51,480 bases of DNA from positions 1-51,480 of the forward strand of contig JAIPGP010000017.1 in NCBI GenBank assembly GCA_021735645.1. Direction: 5' to 3'. The notes under the pieces are model-generated. The model did not search any database, was not told where the DNA came from, and worked only from the letters and a program-made list of their open reading frames with translations. The stretch's first letter is position 1. The number at the start of each line of letters is the position of its first letter. This document shows positions 28,277 to 37,376 of the stretch, piece by piece. Source of the DNA: Candidatus Cloacimonadota bacterium (lineage in GTDB: Bacteria > Cloacimonadota > Cloacimonadia > Cloacimonadales > TCS61). A program made the translations under genes and the position numbers.

Positions 28277-30418
28277 ATGAAATCATACCGTTTTGGCAAT
28301 CCCTTTTCAACCGGAGCAGTAATTGAGAAGCCGGTAAAATTTCTGCAAATAGACGAATTGCCTGGATTTAAGCTGACTAAATCCTCTGCTTCTGTTATAT
28401 TGCGTTACCGCATGCAAAAAGATGATATTGTGATAGGACTGGGTGAGCAACTGGGTGGGATCAATAAACGTGGCAGGAAATATATAACTTATAATACTGA
28501 TATACCGGAGCATACGCCAGATAAACTTTCGCTGTACGGCTCACACCCATTTATAATTATCCAGGGCAGGTATAATGAGGGGCTTTTTATTGATTATCCG
28601 GGAGAAATCAGCTTTGATGTGGGTTTTTCTGATAAAGATATTCTGGAAATAACAGTAGGTTCAGCCGATTTTGATCTGTATCACTGGCAGGATAACCGCT
28701 GGCAGGATATTGTAACCAGTTATCTGGAACTTACCGGTGGCGTGTATGTGCCGCCTAAGTGGGCATTTGGCTATCAGCAGTGCCGGTGGAGCTACCCGGA
28801 AGCGAAGTCAGTAGAGGAAGTAGCAAATAAGTTCAGACAGCTTGGTATTCCCTGTGATGCCATCTATCTTGATATTGATTATATGCAGGATTATAAGGTC
28901 TTCACGGTTAATGAGGAGAGGTTTCCTGATTTTGGCAGATTCGTGAAAGAATTGAGAGATAAAGGTTTTCACCTGATCCCGATCATTGACCCGGGGGTGA
29001 AAATTGAGTCTGATTATCCTGTATATGAAGAGGGCAAAAAGCATAAATATTTCTGCACTGATGAGCAGGGAGAAGATTTTCAGGCAGCAGTGTGGCCAGG
29101 GCTTACGCATCTGCCGGACTTTAGTAATGCCGCAACCCGTAACTGGTGGGGCAATTTATATAAGAAGTTTATTGAGCTGGGGATTGAAGGATTCTGGAAT
29201 GATATGAATGAGCCGGCAATCTTTTATACAAATTACCAGCAGCAGGGTGTATATGATAAATTGCAGGCAGCAGCAGATAACAAGGCATTAGATAAAGTTG
29301 ATTTGATCGGATTACAGTGGCAGATACGCAATTTTCATAACAGCCGGGAAGACTATCAGAGCATCTATCAGCATCCTGAAAGAGACAAAACAGTCTGTCA
29401 TGATCAAATTCATAATCTTTATGGTGCTCAAATGGCGCAGTCTTTTTCAGAAAGCGTGCAGCAGAGTTATCCTGATAAGCGTTTCCTGATATTCAGCCGC
29501 AGCAGTTACAGCGGTTCACAGCGTTTCGGCGGTATCTGGTATGGAGATAATAAGAGCTGGTGGGAGCATCTAGAGCTGAATATAAAAATGCTGATAAACT
29601 GCAACCTGGTGGGTTACTTTTACAGTGGGGCGGATATTGGCGGATTTGGCGACAACTGCCAGGCGGAGCTGCTGATCCGCTGGCTGCAACTGGGTGTATT
29701 TAGTCCCCTGTTCCGTAATCATTCCGCTATTCATACCAGGAGACAAGAGCTTTGGGAATTTGATAAAGCCACCATGAATCAGGCACGTAAAATTATCCGG
29801 CTGCGTTATGCACTTCTGCCCTGGCTCTATTCCCAGTTTCTGGAATTTGCCAGTATGAATATTCCGCTTATCCAGTCATTAAGCTGGAGTTTTTCAGAAC
29901 CCCGCTGCCGGGAAATAGAAGACCAGTTAATCTATGGCGGCAGCCTGATGATCGCTCCGGTATATAAGCCCAATGTCAGTGGCAGAATGGTGTATCTTCC
30001 GCAGGATAAATGGCTGCTGTGGTGGGCAGGCAGTTGGGAAGACCGCAAAATGAAAGTACTTGCCGCTGGTGATCATTTTATAGAATGTCCACTGGATAGA
30101 CAATTGATCTTTATCAAAGAAAATACTCTGATAACAATGCAGGAACCGGAAGATTATGTAGATCAGCGTAAACCTGATACCCTGTTTATCATTGGACTTG
30201 TCAGCTCAACTGCTCAGGTGAAAGTTCTGGTGGATCAGGGAAAATATCCCGCCTTTGCCGGTATGGCTGTGCTGGATATTACGATGGTGAAACAGGAAAA
30301 AAACTATGAAATTGAGATAAAAACAGTAAATAGAGAATTATTGCAATGGCAGCAACTGGTATTTGAACTTTACAACGATCAAGGCAACCTGACAATTTTA
30401 CATAGAAAACTGATATAA
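28277..30418 (+). CDS. GH31 family alpha-glycosidase
   Basis: A 713-residue enzyme of glycoside hydrolase family 31, probably cytoplasmic because no signal peptide is seen. An N-terminal galactose-mutarotase-like beta domain (about 1-150) precedes the TIM barrel. The nucleophile is Asp309 in WNDMNEP and the likely acid/base is Asp453 in GADIGGF. RSSYSGSQRFGGIWYGDN, typical of alpha-glucosidases, is at about 408-425. The C-terminal beta domains run from about 560 to 713. The substrate is likely an alpha-glucoside or alpha-xyloside; sequence alone does not decide. It starts one base after selD and nine bases before the next gene. Confidence 0.93.
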   Translation: MKSYRFGNPFSTGAVIEKPVKFLQIDELPGFKLTKSSASVILRYRMQKDDIVIGLGEQLGGINKRGRKYITYNTDIPEHTPDKLSLYGSHPFIIIQGRYNEGLFIDYPGEISFDVGFSDKDILEITVGSADFDLYHWQDNRWQDIVTSYLELTGGVYVPPKWAFGYQQCRWSYPEAKSVEEVANKFRQLGIPCDAIYLDIDYMQDYKVFTVNEERFPDFGRFVKELRDKGFHLIPIIDPGVKIESDYPVYEEGKKHKYFCTDEQGEDFQAAVWPGLTHLPDFSNAATRNWWGNLYKKFIELGIEGFWNDMNEPAIFYTNYQQQGVYDKLQAAADNKALDKVDLIGLQWQIRNFHNSREDYQSIYQHPERDKTVCHDQIHNLYGAQMAQSFSESVQQSYPDKRFLIFSRSSYSGSQRFGGIWYGDNKSWWEHLELNIKMLINCNLVGYFYSGADIGGFGDNCQAELLIRWLQLGVFSPLFRNHSAIHTRRQELWEFDKATMNQARKIIRLRYALLPWLYSQFLEFASMNIPLIQSLSWSFSEPRCREIEDQLIYGGSLMIAPVYKPNVSGRMVYLPQDKWLLWWAGSWEDRKMKVLAAGDHFIECPLDRQLIFIKENTLITMQEPEDYVDQRKPDTLFIIGLVSSTAQVKVLVDQGKYPAFAGMAVLDITMVKQEKNYEIEIKTVNRELLQWQQLVFELYNDQGNLTILHRKLI

Positions 30419-30427
30419 AGAGGAAAG

Positions 30428-33010
30428 ATGAGAAAATTATTTATTCTGCTTATTTTATTAACCCTAACTAATAGTATTTTTGCTGAGTTGAATACTGATC
30501 GTATCTCGCGATATGCCGGGAAAAATGCTGATGAACTGCTGGAACTCCTGCAAACAACACCTGCAGATACCCTGGAATATCTGGAATTCATTTTAGAGAA
30601 TTGTGCAGCAACAGATTTAGCAATCCTCAGGTCAGATTATCTGATGGATAATATCCGCTATGCCCTTAAATCGCAGGAATTTGCTTATACGGCAGGTTAT
30701 GATAAATCTATTTTTCTGCATTTCGTGCTGCCGCATCGTATGTCTCAAGAACCTTTAGAAGACTGGAGACCTGCCTATTACAAAGAACTGAAACCGCTGG
30801 TGGAAAACCTGGAAACAATCGAGGAAGCAGCTATAAAAGTAAATATCTGGTGCCTGGAGCAGATGACCTATAAGCCTACGCACGGCAGAGACCAGAGTGC
30901 TTTCACCTCGGCAAAACGAGGATATGGCCGCTGTGAAGAAATGATGATCATCTATATGTGTGCTGCTCGAGCAGTGGGAATCCCGGTGAGAAGCTGTTCT
31001 GCTCCTTACTGGAATTTCACTGACAGCAATCATGCCTGGATAGAAGTATGGACGCCGAACGGCTGGAAATATCTGGGAGAACCAGCCAGTTCATTAAGCA
31101 AAACCTGGTTTACAAACACTACTCAAAGAGCAACGCTGATCACCGCCAAAGCTTTTGGTAATTATGAGCATAAAAACAGTATCAAGCAGGAAGACAATGT
31201 AACCACTCTCAGCTCAATAGAGTATTACACAGACAGTTACCAGTGCCATATCAAAGTGATAGACCAGTCAGGGGAAGCGGCTAAGGAAGTTACAGTAATG
31301 CCAATGGCAGTGTCATTTGGCGGGATCTGGCAGATGACAGACATGACAACGGATATAAATGGGGAGTGTATGATCCCTCTGGGCAAGGGTAGCACTTTGA
31401 TCATGGCAGGTAAAGACAGTCTTTGTGCCTGGCAAATGGTTACGAACCTGGATGGTGAAGACCGGTATCTAAGCCTTACTTTAAGTGATGATAACACTAT
31501 TGATGAAGATTTCAGTTTTCTATTTCCACTGCCAAATTCCAATCCGCGAGATAATGAAGAACCCGTATTCTGGGCAGAAACTTTTGACTTGATGCGTGAG
31601 AATGCTGATCTGAAAAGGAAAAACCGCTTGAACTCCCAGAAACAGACAGCCGAATTTGCCAGATATTATGATCAGGTGAAAACTGCTGAAAACCGGGATG
31701 ACGAATATTATGACAGCTGGAAGACCTGGCTGGATAAAGCCGATGAACTGGCAGCGAATGCGGATGATTTCCTGCATGTCTTAGGACAGGAATCTGAAAG
31801 TGGTCAATGGGTAATCACTGAGATGATAGATACCTGGGATATCAAGGACTTATGTGAAATACCGGATTCACTGGCTTTACGCGATATTGTGAATATCTTT
31901 ACCGCTAGCCGCAGCCGCTTTGGTTTACCTGACACACTTTTCTCACAAGGCTGTATTACCCGAACCTGGAGATCGGCAAGTCCGGTGCAAGATGGCTGGC
32001 AGGCTGAGTTTTATCAGAATATCGTTCCACTTATTGATAATGAACTGGAAACTACTGTACAGAATATTTATAACTGGATACAGGAATCCACTGAAATAGA
32101 GGAAGATTTCGTCTGGACATATTATTCCAGTTCAATCACGCCTCCTGAAATACTCAACCTGCATTATATTCCGGAATTTTATCAGACCAAGCTGCTGAAT
32201 ACCAGCCTGAAACTTGCTGGCATCCCTGTCCGCTGGGAAGGACAACTGGAATATTACAACGGTTCTGACTGGCTGCCTGCACCCAGTAGTGCTGCTGAGG
32301 AAGAAACCAGCAGTGAACTGAGGAATTTTACTTTGAGGATTTTTGTGGATGGAGTGGAAGTGAAAGCTGAACCTTATGAGAACTTTCTGGTTGCCAGCTT
32401 GAATGCGGACGGCTACCTCTACCCCACCTGGTTCGATGGTGAAAATGATTCTTTACTTTATAAAGGCAAGTACCGGGTTACTGATGCCGAAACCATTCAT
32501 ATTGAAGCTGCTGTCCGTAATAGCAATGGTGATGCTACTGTGGCAATCCGCTCACTTACGCAAGCAGAACAGGAAATCAAGCTTGATATGACCACTCCCA
32601 AAGAATATCTGGATATGAGCACAAACTGGCAGGAAACTACTCTGGAAGCAGTGCGTAACATCGTAACCGAAAATCCTTTTGCAGGCAAGAAGATAGTTAT
32701 GATCCGCGGCAGGAAAAGCAGTGAACCGGAAAATCATACTACCAGATTCCTGCAGGAAAAGCTGGCAAAATTTACTGAGCTGAACGCCCGGCTTTATATC
32801 TATTCAGAAAAACGCTCTATCAGAGACCTGAACGGTAATAAAGACCTTATTGACGCTATCCTGTTAGATGGCAAACCGATATTAGAAAATGAACTGGCTG
32901 CTGAAAACTATCCGGCTCTATTTGTGCTGGATGAAGAGAATAATCTGATCTTCTCTACAACTGGTTATAATATGGGTATTGCTGATCTCATCATAAAGAA
33001 ACTAAAATAA
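30428..33010 (+). CDS. Exported transglutaminase-like protein with thioredoxin-like end
   Basis: An 860-residue protein with a signal peptide (1-19, ending FAE). Residues about 130-225 form a transglutaminase/protease-like core with Cys169 (GRCEE) and His202 (SNHAWIEVW). The third catalytic residue is not obvious: GEPASS replaces the usual Asp context. Residues about 495-620 look like a second, degenerate copy without Cys and His (YNWIQESTEIEEDF, KLAGIPVRWEG). The last about 130 residues look thioredoxin-fold-like (KKIVMIRGRKS, PALFVLDEENNLIFSTTGYN) but lack CxxC. Such periplasmic proteins may be peptidases rather than cross-linkers. It is third in the selD operon. Confidence 0.8.
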   Translation: MRKLFILLILLTLTNSIFAELNTDRISRYAGKNADELLELLQTTPADTLEYLEFILENCAATDLAILRSDYLMDNIRYALKSQEFAYTAGYDKSIFLHFVLPHRMSQEPLEDWRPAYYKELKPLVENLETIEEAAIKVNIWCLEQMTYKPTHGRDQSAFTSAKRGYGRCEEMMIIYMCAARAVGIPVRSCSAPYWNFTDSNHAWIEVWTPNGWKYLGEPASSLSKTWFTNTTQRATLITAKAFGNYEHKNSIKQEDNVTTLSSIEYYTDSYQCHIKVIDQSGEAAKEVTVMPMAVSFGGIWQMTDMTTDINGECMIPLGKGSTLIMAGKDSLCAWQMVTNLDGEDRYLSLTLSDDNTIDEDFSFLFPLPNSNPRDNEEPVFWAETFDLMRENADLKRKNRLNSQKQTAEFARYYDQVKTAENRDDEYYDSWKTWLDKADELAANADDFLHVLGQESESGQWVITEMIDTWDIKDLCEIPDSLALRDIVNIFTASRSRFGLPDTLFSQGCITRTWRSASPVQDGWQAEFYQNIVPLIDNELETTVQNIYNWIQESTEIEEDFVWTYYSSSITPPEILNLHYIPEFYQTKLLNTSLKLAGIPVRWEGQLEYYNGSDWLPAPSSAAEEETSSELRNFTLRIFVDGVEVKAEPYENFLVASLNADGYLYPTWFDGENDSLLYKGKYRVTDAETIHIEAAVRNSNGDATVAIRSLTQAEQEIKLDMTTPKEYLDMSTNWQETTLEAVRNIVTENPFAGKKIVMIRGRKSSEPENHTTRFLQEKLAKFTELNARLYIYSEKRSIRDLNGNKDLIDAILLDGKPILENELAAENYPALFVLDEENNLIFSTTGYNMGIADLIIKKLK

Positions 33011-33013
33011 AAC

Positions 33014-34021
33014 ATGAATTCCAGAGAAAGAATCACGAGGATTTTAGCAGGTGAAAAAGCTGACCGCTGTGGCTTCTGGCTGGGAAATCCCCATCCTGAT
33101 TCCTGGGCTGGACTGCATGATTACTTTGGCACTTCTACCGAGGAAGAACTGCGTTTGCTTCTGAAAGACGATTTCCGCTGGATATGTCCCTGGAACGCGT
33201 ATCAGCATCCGGAAGGCAAACCGGTATTTGACATGCAAAGACCCGGGAAAACCCTTTCTGAAGGTGGTGTGTTTGCTGATACCATCAACATTGATGAAGT
33301 GGAAAGTTTTAACTGGCCCCAACCGGAATATCTGGATTTTACTGGCTATAAAGAAACTCTGGAAAATGCGGGTGATTTCTATCGGGCTGGTGGATTGTGG
33401 AGTCCCTTTTTCCATGAAGCCTGTGATATCTTTGGCATGGAAAACTATTTTCTGAAAATGTACACTCATCCTGAAGTAGTACATGCCGTTACGCAGCACT
33501 TGATAGACTATTATCTGGCAGCAAACAGACTCTGTTTTGAAGAATGCGGGGATTTGATAGACGGCTTCTTCTTTGGAAATGATTTTGGCAGCCAGCATGA
33601 TATCCTGGTTAGTCCTGCCCTTTTTACTGAGTTTATTTATCCCTATTTCAGGAAGTTAACAGAATTAGGAAAGGAATATCATAAACAGATAATTCTGCAT
33701 TCATGCGGCTCTATCTTTCGCGTGATGAATGATCTGATTGCTTTGGGGGTAGATGCTTTTCATCCCCTGCAGGCAAAGGCAGCTGATATGGACGCCGATA
33801 CACTTAAGCAGCATTTCTCCGGTAAAGTTGCCTTTATTGGAGCTATCGATACTCAGGATTTACTTGTGAACGGCTCACCGGATGACGTGATAAAAGAAGT
33901 AAATAGAATAAAAAGCGTGCTGGGCCCTTCTGTAGTGATAAGTCCCAGCCACGAAGCTCTTCTGCCTGATGTACCGCCCCGGAATATAGAAGCTATGGCA
34001 AAAGCAGTTGCAGGAAAATAA
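33014..34021 (+). CDS. URO-D superfamily methyltransferase, substrate-side candidate
   Basis: A 335-residue TIM-barrel protein of the uroporphyrinogen decarboxylase superfamily, in the branch used as cobamide-dependent methyltransferases. It starts SRERITRILAGEKADR, has the metal-type motif ILHSCGS, then GVDAFHPLQAKAADMD, FIGAIDTQ and SPSHEALLPDVPP. The last motif has His where MtaA-like enzymes have the third zinc-ligand Cys. True heme-pathway HemE is unlikely because its N-terminal FMRQAGRY-type substrate motif is absent. It is immediately followed by a corrinoid protein gene (two bases), so it probably demethylates an unknown methyl donor onto that protein. Confidence 0.85.
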   Translation: MNSRERITRILAGEKADRCGFWLGNPHPDSWAGLHDYFGTSTEEELRLLLKDDFRWICPWNAYQHPEGKPVFDMQRPGKTLSEGGVFADTINIDEVESFNWPQPEYLDFTGYKETLENAGDFYRAGGLWSPFFHEACDIFGMENYFLKMYTHPEVVHAVTQHLIDYYLAANRLCFEECGDLIDGFFFGNDFGSQHDILVSPALFTEFIYPYFRKLTELGKEYHKQIILHSCGSIFRVMNDLIALGVDAFHPLQAKAADMDADTLKQHFSGKVAFIGAIDTQDLLVNGSPDDVIKEVNRIKSVLGPSVVISPSHEALLPDVPPRNIEAMAKAVAGK

Positions 34022-34023
34022 AA

Positions 34024-34704
34024 ATGGCAGGAGAGTTAATGGAAAGATTACTGTTTGATCTGAGTATAGCAATTGAGCGTGGTAAAGAAAATGAAACATC
34101 ACCTTATCCCCCTGATCTAAAGGGAAAACCGGGAGCTTATGAATTCACCTCCCGGCTTCTGGAAATGAATTGTCCACCGGATACTATACTAAAACAGGGT
34201 ATGATGCCGGGTATGGACAGGATTGGTAAAAAGTTTGCTGATGGCATAGTTTTTATCCCCGAGATACTGATCGCTGCCAAAGCTATGAAAGCTGCCATGA
34301 CACTGTTGAAACCCTATTTTGACAATGGTGCAGTACTCCGAAAAGGCAAGGTTATCATTGGTACAGTTGCCGGGGATCTGCATGATATTGGAAAAAATAT
34401 TGTGTGCATGGTGCTGGAAGGAGCCGGCTGGGAAGTATTTGATCTGGGAGTGGATGTGACCAAAGAAAAGTTTCTGGCTTCTCTAAATGAGCACCCGGAA
34501 AGCATTATCTGCATGAGTGCTCTACTCACTACTACTATGAGAGAAATGGAGAAATCCGTTACTACTATTAAGCAGGCATTCCCCCAGACAAAAATCTATC
34601 TCGGTGGAGCTCCACTAACCAGTGATTTTGCTGATAAAATCGGTGCTGACGGCTATTTTCCTGATCCTCATAGTCTGTCAAAGCACTTGACAGGCAATTT
34701 ATGA
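34024..34704 (+). CDS. Corrinoid (B12-binding) methyl-carrier protein
   Basis: A 226-residue protein of the MtaC/MtbC/MttC type. Residues about 1-105 form the helical cap domain (MPGMDRIGKKFADG..FIPEIL). Residues about 108-226 are the Rossmann-like B12 domain with Asp118-x-His120-x-x-Gly123, where His120 is the lower cobalt ligand, and YLGGAPLT near the end. It would shuttle a methyl group between two methyltransferases. An in-frame ATG at 34039, preceded by AGGAG, is an alternative start. It overlaps the next gene by four bases (ATGA). This cassette context is the strongest clue to function. Confidence 0.93.
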   Translation: MAGELMERLLFDLSIAIERGKENETSPYPPDLKGKPGAYEFTSRLLEMNCPPDTILKQGMMPGMDRIGKKFADGIVFIPEILIAAKAMKAAMTLLKPYFDNGAVLRKGKVIIGTVAGDLHDIGKNIVCMVLEGAGWEVFDLGVDVTKEKFLASLNEHPESIICMSALLTTTMREMEKSVTTIKQAFPQTKIYLGGAPLTSDFADKIGADGYFPDPHSLSKHLTGNL

Positions 34705-35399
34705 TAAATAAAACTTTCAGATTCTCAACAGAGAGTCTGCTGCCTGATATTTCTCTTATCCTCATTGAGATGGGGTATAGTATCCCTCTGGCAGATCATT
34801 ATCTTTCTGACTTGATCAATGACACTCTGCAGCAGGTGAGGAAACATACTAGGGTTCAGGCTGGATTTATCATGCTGCCCAAAGATTCCATCAAAACCCA
34901 GTCTAACATCCTGTTTGAAAATAGATTGCTGTTTGAGCCGGGCAGTATAATAATGAGCCAGCTCCAGAACGTCACTTCGCTGGCAGTATTCCTTGCCACA
35001 CTCGGCAGTGATTTTGATCTCTGGATAAAATTCGTTCAGCAGATAGATATGCTTCAAGCTTTCGTGATAGATACTATCGGTTCATTGATGGTGGAAAAAG
35101 CCGTAGACCTGCTGGAAGAACAGATTTCTATGCAGGCAATGATCCGGGCTGAAAAATGTACTAACCGCTTCAGTCCCGGCTACTGCCAATGGCTGGTAGA
35201 TGAGCAGCATCAGCTTTTTCATCTCCTGCCAGCCGATTTTGACTGGGTAAAATTGCAGCCTTCTTGTCTGATGACACCTTTAAAGAGTATAAGCGGTATT
35301 ATCGGATTAGGCAAAAATGTAATAAAAATTCCTTATCATTGTGCCTTCTGTGATAATAAAAGCTGCTACAGACGCCTGAAAAACCGGAAAGGACAATAA
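34701..35399 (+). CDS. MetH activation-domain-like protein, probable corrinoid reactivase
   Basis: A 232-residue protein resembling the SAM-binding activation domain of cobalamin-dependent methionine synthase. Supporting motifs are FLATLGSDFDLW (about 93-104), DTIGSLMVEKAVDLLEE (about 119-135) and RFSPGYCQWLVDEQ (about 155-168), the last being the classic SAM-contact motif. The C-terminus adds CAFCDNKSC, a Cys cluster that may hold metal. Stand-alone versions next to corrinoid proteins are thought to rescue inactive Co(II) by reductive methylation with SAM. It is translationally coupled on both sides (ATGA and TAATG overlaps). No RamA-type ATP-dependent reactivase is present. Confidence 0.8.
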   Translation: MINKTFRFSTESLLPDISLILIEMGYSIPLADHYLSDLINDTLQQVRKHTRVQAGFIMLPKDSIKTQSNILFENRLLFEPGSIIMSQLQNVTSLAVFLATLGSDFDLWIKFVQQIDMLQAFVIDTIGSLMVEKAVDLLEEQISMQAMIRAEKCTNRFSPGYCQWLVDEQHQLFHLLPADFDWVKLQPSCLMTPLKSISGIIGLGKNVIKIPYHCAFCDNKSCYRRLKNRKGQ

Positions 35400-36412
35400 T
35401 GCTAAAAAAACTTATCAGGGATCAATACCTGAAACGCAAGAGGATAATTGCTCCATTGATGGGCTACATCGGTCTCCAGTACACAGCCAGTGCAAAACTT
35501 AAAGCCCAACTGGAGCACACTGCTCATTATGATACTATCATGGCTCTGGTAGATAATTTTCAGCCGGATATCGTCTTTCCGCTGATGGACCTTTCTCGCG
35601 AAGTGCATGCCTTAGGCAGGAAATCAGTTTTTCATGCTATCCCACTCAAAGCAGAAATTGCCGGAGATTATTCTCCCCGGCTGCTGGCTCAATTAGAGAA
35701 ACGAGAACTGCTTGATTCCGCCAGACTGACTGAATATCTGCTTACTTTGCAGCATCTCAGTAAATCAATTTCAAATGATCAGATTCTCTGTGCCTATCTC
35801 TGTGGCCCGATATCTTTTGCCGGCATGGTGATGGGTATAGATAAACTGGCTCTCGCATTGCTGCTTAATCCCGAATCTGTACATGATCTGCTCAAGGTTT
35901 GCCAGACAAAACTTGCTGACCTGATCCCTCATCTGAAAGAAGCTGGCGCTCAGGCAATATGTTTCCTGGAGCCAACTGCCAGTCTGCTTTCTCCTGATCA
36001 GGCGCAGGAATTTTCTCTGGATTATCTCTCTCCTCTCATTTTCACCAGCCAGAACCTGAATCTAGATACTGTCCTGCATATTTGCGGTAATACAAAGCCA
36101 ATCCTGCCGCAAATGGCAGCCACCAGTGCAGATGTTCTCTCTCTCGATTCACCGCATACCGGTATCTGCCTGCCTGCATTGATAGAAGACCTCTCCACTC
36201 AAATCATCCTGATGGGTAACCTGAATCCTACAGGTTTAATACTCACCGGCAATGCAGCAGATATAAAAAAAGAAGTAAATACCCTGCTTACTGATCTGAA
36301 GAATTATCCTGATTTCATTCTCAGCACTGGCTGTGACCTGCCGGAAAGCACTCCTCTGGCTAATATCCGCGCTTTATTTCATACCGCCAGGGAATATAAT
36401 AATTATGAATAA
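35399..36412 (+). CDS. MtaA-like URO-D superfamily methyltransferase, acceptor-side candidate
   Basis: A 337-residue URO-D-fold protein, only distantly like the one at 33014. It has AYLCGPISFAGMVMG, the zinc motif VLHICGN and a third Cys in STGCDLPESTPLANI. His-x-Cys...Cys is the zinc set of MtaA/MtbA, which transfer methyl from corrinoid protein to a thiol such as coenzyme M. By analogy this could be the second methyltransferase of the cassette, with an unknown acceptor (thiol or tetrahydrofolate). It starts on the stop codon of the activation protein and overlaps the transporter gene by 8 bases. Confidence 0.83.
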   Translation: MLKKLIRDQYLKRKRIIAPLMGYIGLQYTASAKLKAQLEHTAHYDTIMALVDNFQPDIVFPLMDLSREVHALGRKSVFHAIPLKAEIAGDYSPRLLAQLEKRELLDSARLTEYLLTLQHLSKSISNDQILCAYLCGPISFAGMVMGIDKLALALLLNPESVHDLLKVCQTKLADLIPHLKEAGAQAICFLEPTASLLSPDQAQEFSLDYLSPLIFTSQNLNLDTVLHICGNTKPILPQMAATSADVLSLDSPHTGICLPALIEDLSTQIILMGNLNPTGLILTGNAADIKKEVNTLLTDLKNYPDFILSTGCDLPESTPLANIRALFHTAREYNNYE

Positions 36413-37277
36413 AGACCTTCTGAAGGGGAATCTGATGGGAATAACTGCTTACCTGATGTGGGGATTCCTGGCTGTTTACTGGAAACTAATCGTTCAAGTT
36501 CCACCCATGGAGATACTGGCTCACAGAATAATCTGGAGTCTGGGATTCATTATCATAATACTGGTTCTTAAAAAGAACTGGAAATGGCTGGATATTCTCA
36601 AGAAGCAACCCAGATTCTGGCTCTTGTATCTGCTTAGCTCCCTGCTGGTAAGCGCTAACTGGTTTACCTATATCTGGGCGGTCAATAATGCCCATACTGT
36701 TGATGCCAGCCTGGGTTATTTCATCAATCCCCTCTTCAGTGTTCTACTGGGGGTGGTTTTCCTGAAAGAGAAACTCGCTAAGCCAGAGAAAATAGCTGTA
36801 GTGCTCGCTCTTATCGGAGTGATCTTTCTCACAGTATATTATCGCAGCCTGCCTTGGGTTGCTATTGTACTCACTATCACTTTCGGACTATATGGTCTTA
36901 TCAAGAAACAGGGTCCTTTGGATGGCATCCAAAGTCTGGGACTGGAAACAGCAATCATTTTCCTGCCAACTCTGTTTTATCTTATTCATCTGGAGAATTC
37001 TGCTCAGTCAGCCTTTCTGCACAGCAGCCTGCTCACCAGTACACTGCTCATTACTGCAGGTATTGTCACAGCCACTCCTCTTCTTCTTTTTGGACAGGCT
37101 GCCCGTAAAATCCCCCTCTCTACTCTCGGTTTCCTCCAGTATCTGGCTCCCACTTTCCAGTTCCTGATTGGCGTTTTTGTCTTCAAAGAGTTATTTGAAG
37201 TCCCAAAATTAATTGGATTCTCCATTATCTGGTCTGCTTTGATTATTTTCTCGCTTTCTCGTTTCTCAAGACATTAA
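36405..37277 (+). CDS. rarD: RarD-type EamA family transporter
   Basis: A 290-residue inner-membrane protein with ten hydrophobic segments. N-terminal landmarks of RarD are present: KGNLMGITAYLMWGFLAVYWK, EILAHRIIWS, NWFTYIWAVNNAHTVDASLGYFI (split here) and NPLFSVLLGV. The C-terminal half contains QYLAPTFQFLIGVFVFKE. RarD proteins belong to the drug/metabolite superfamily; substrates are unproven. ATG at 36405 is used because it aligns with the family N-terminus; a TTG or other start further upstream would lie inside the previous gene. It is the last gene of the operon and could export or import the methyl substrate, which is an inference. Confidence 0.85.
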   Translation: MNKDLLKGNLMGITAYLMWGFLAVYWKLIVQVPPMEILAHRIIWSLGFIIIILVLKKNWKWLDILKKQPRFWLLYLLSSLLVSANWFTYIWAVNNAHTVDASLGYFINPLFSVLLGVVFLKEKLAKPEKIAVVLALIGVIFLTVYYRSLPWVAIVLTITFGLYGLIKKQGPLDGIQSLGLETAIIFLPTLFYLIHLENSAQSAFLHSSLLTSTLLITAGIVTATPLLLFGQAARKIPLSTLGFLQYLAPTFQFLIGVFVFKELFEVPKLIGFSIIWSALIIFSLSRFSRH

Positions 37278-37376
37278 ATTTTCCTGAAACCTCTCACTTC
37301 TACCTTCAGCTTTTTTTTATTTGACCGCTTATCTTAAAAATCAGAAAATGTCTGTTGTGTAGTGAGGTAAGAGATT

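Noticed and set aside
33014-34021. hemE (heme biosynthesis uroporphyrinogen decarboxylase)
   Set aside because: The substrate motifs of HemE at the N-terminus are missing, and the gene is coupled to a corrinoid protein gene.
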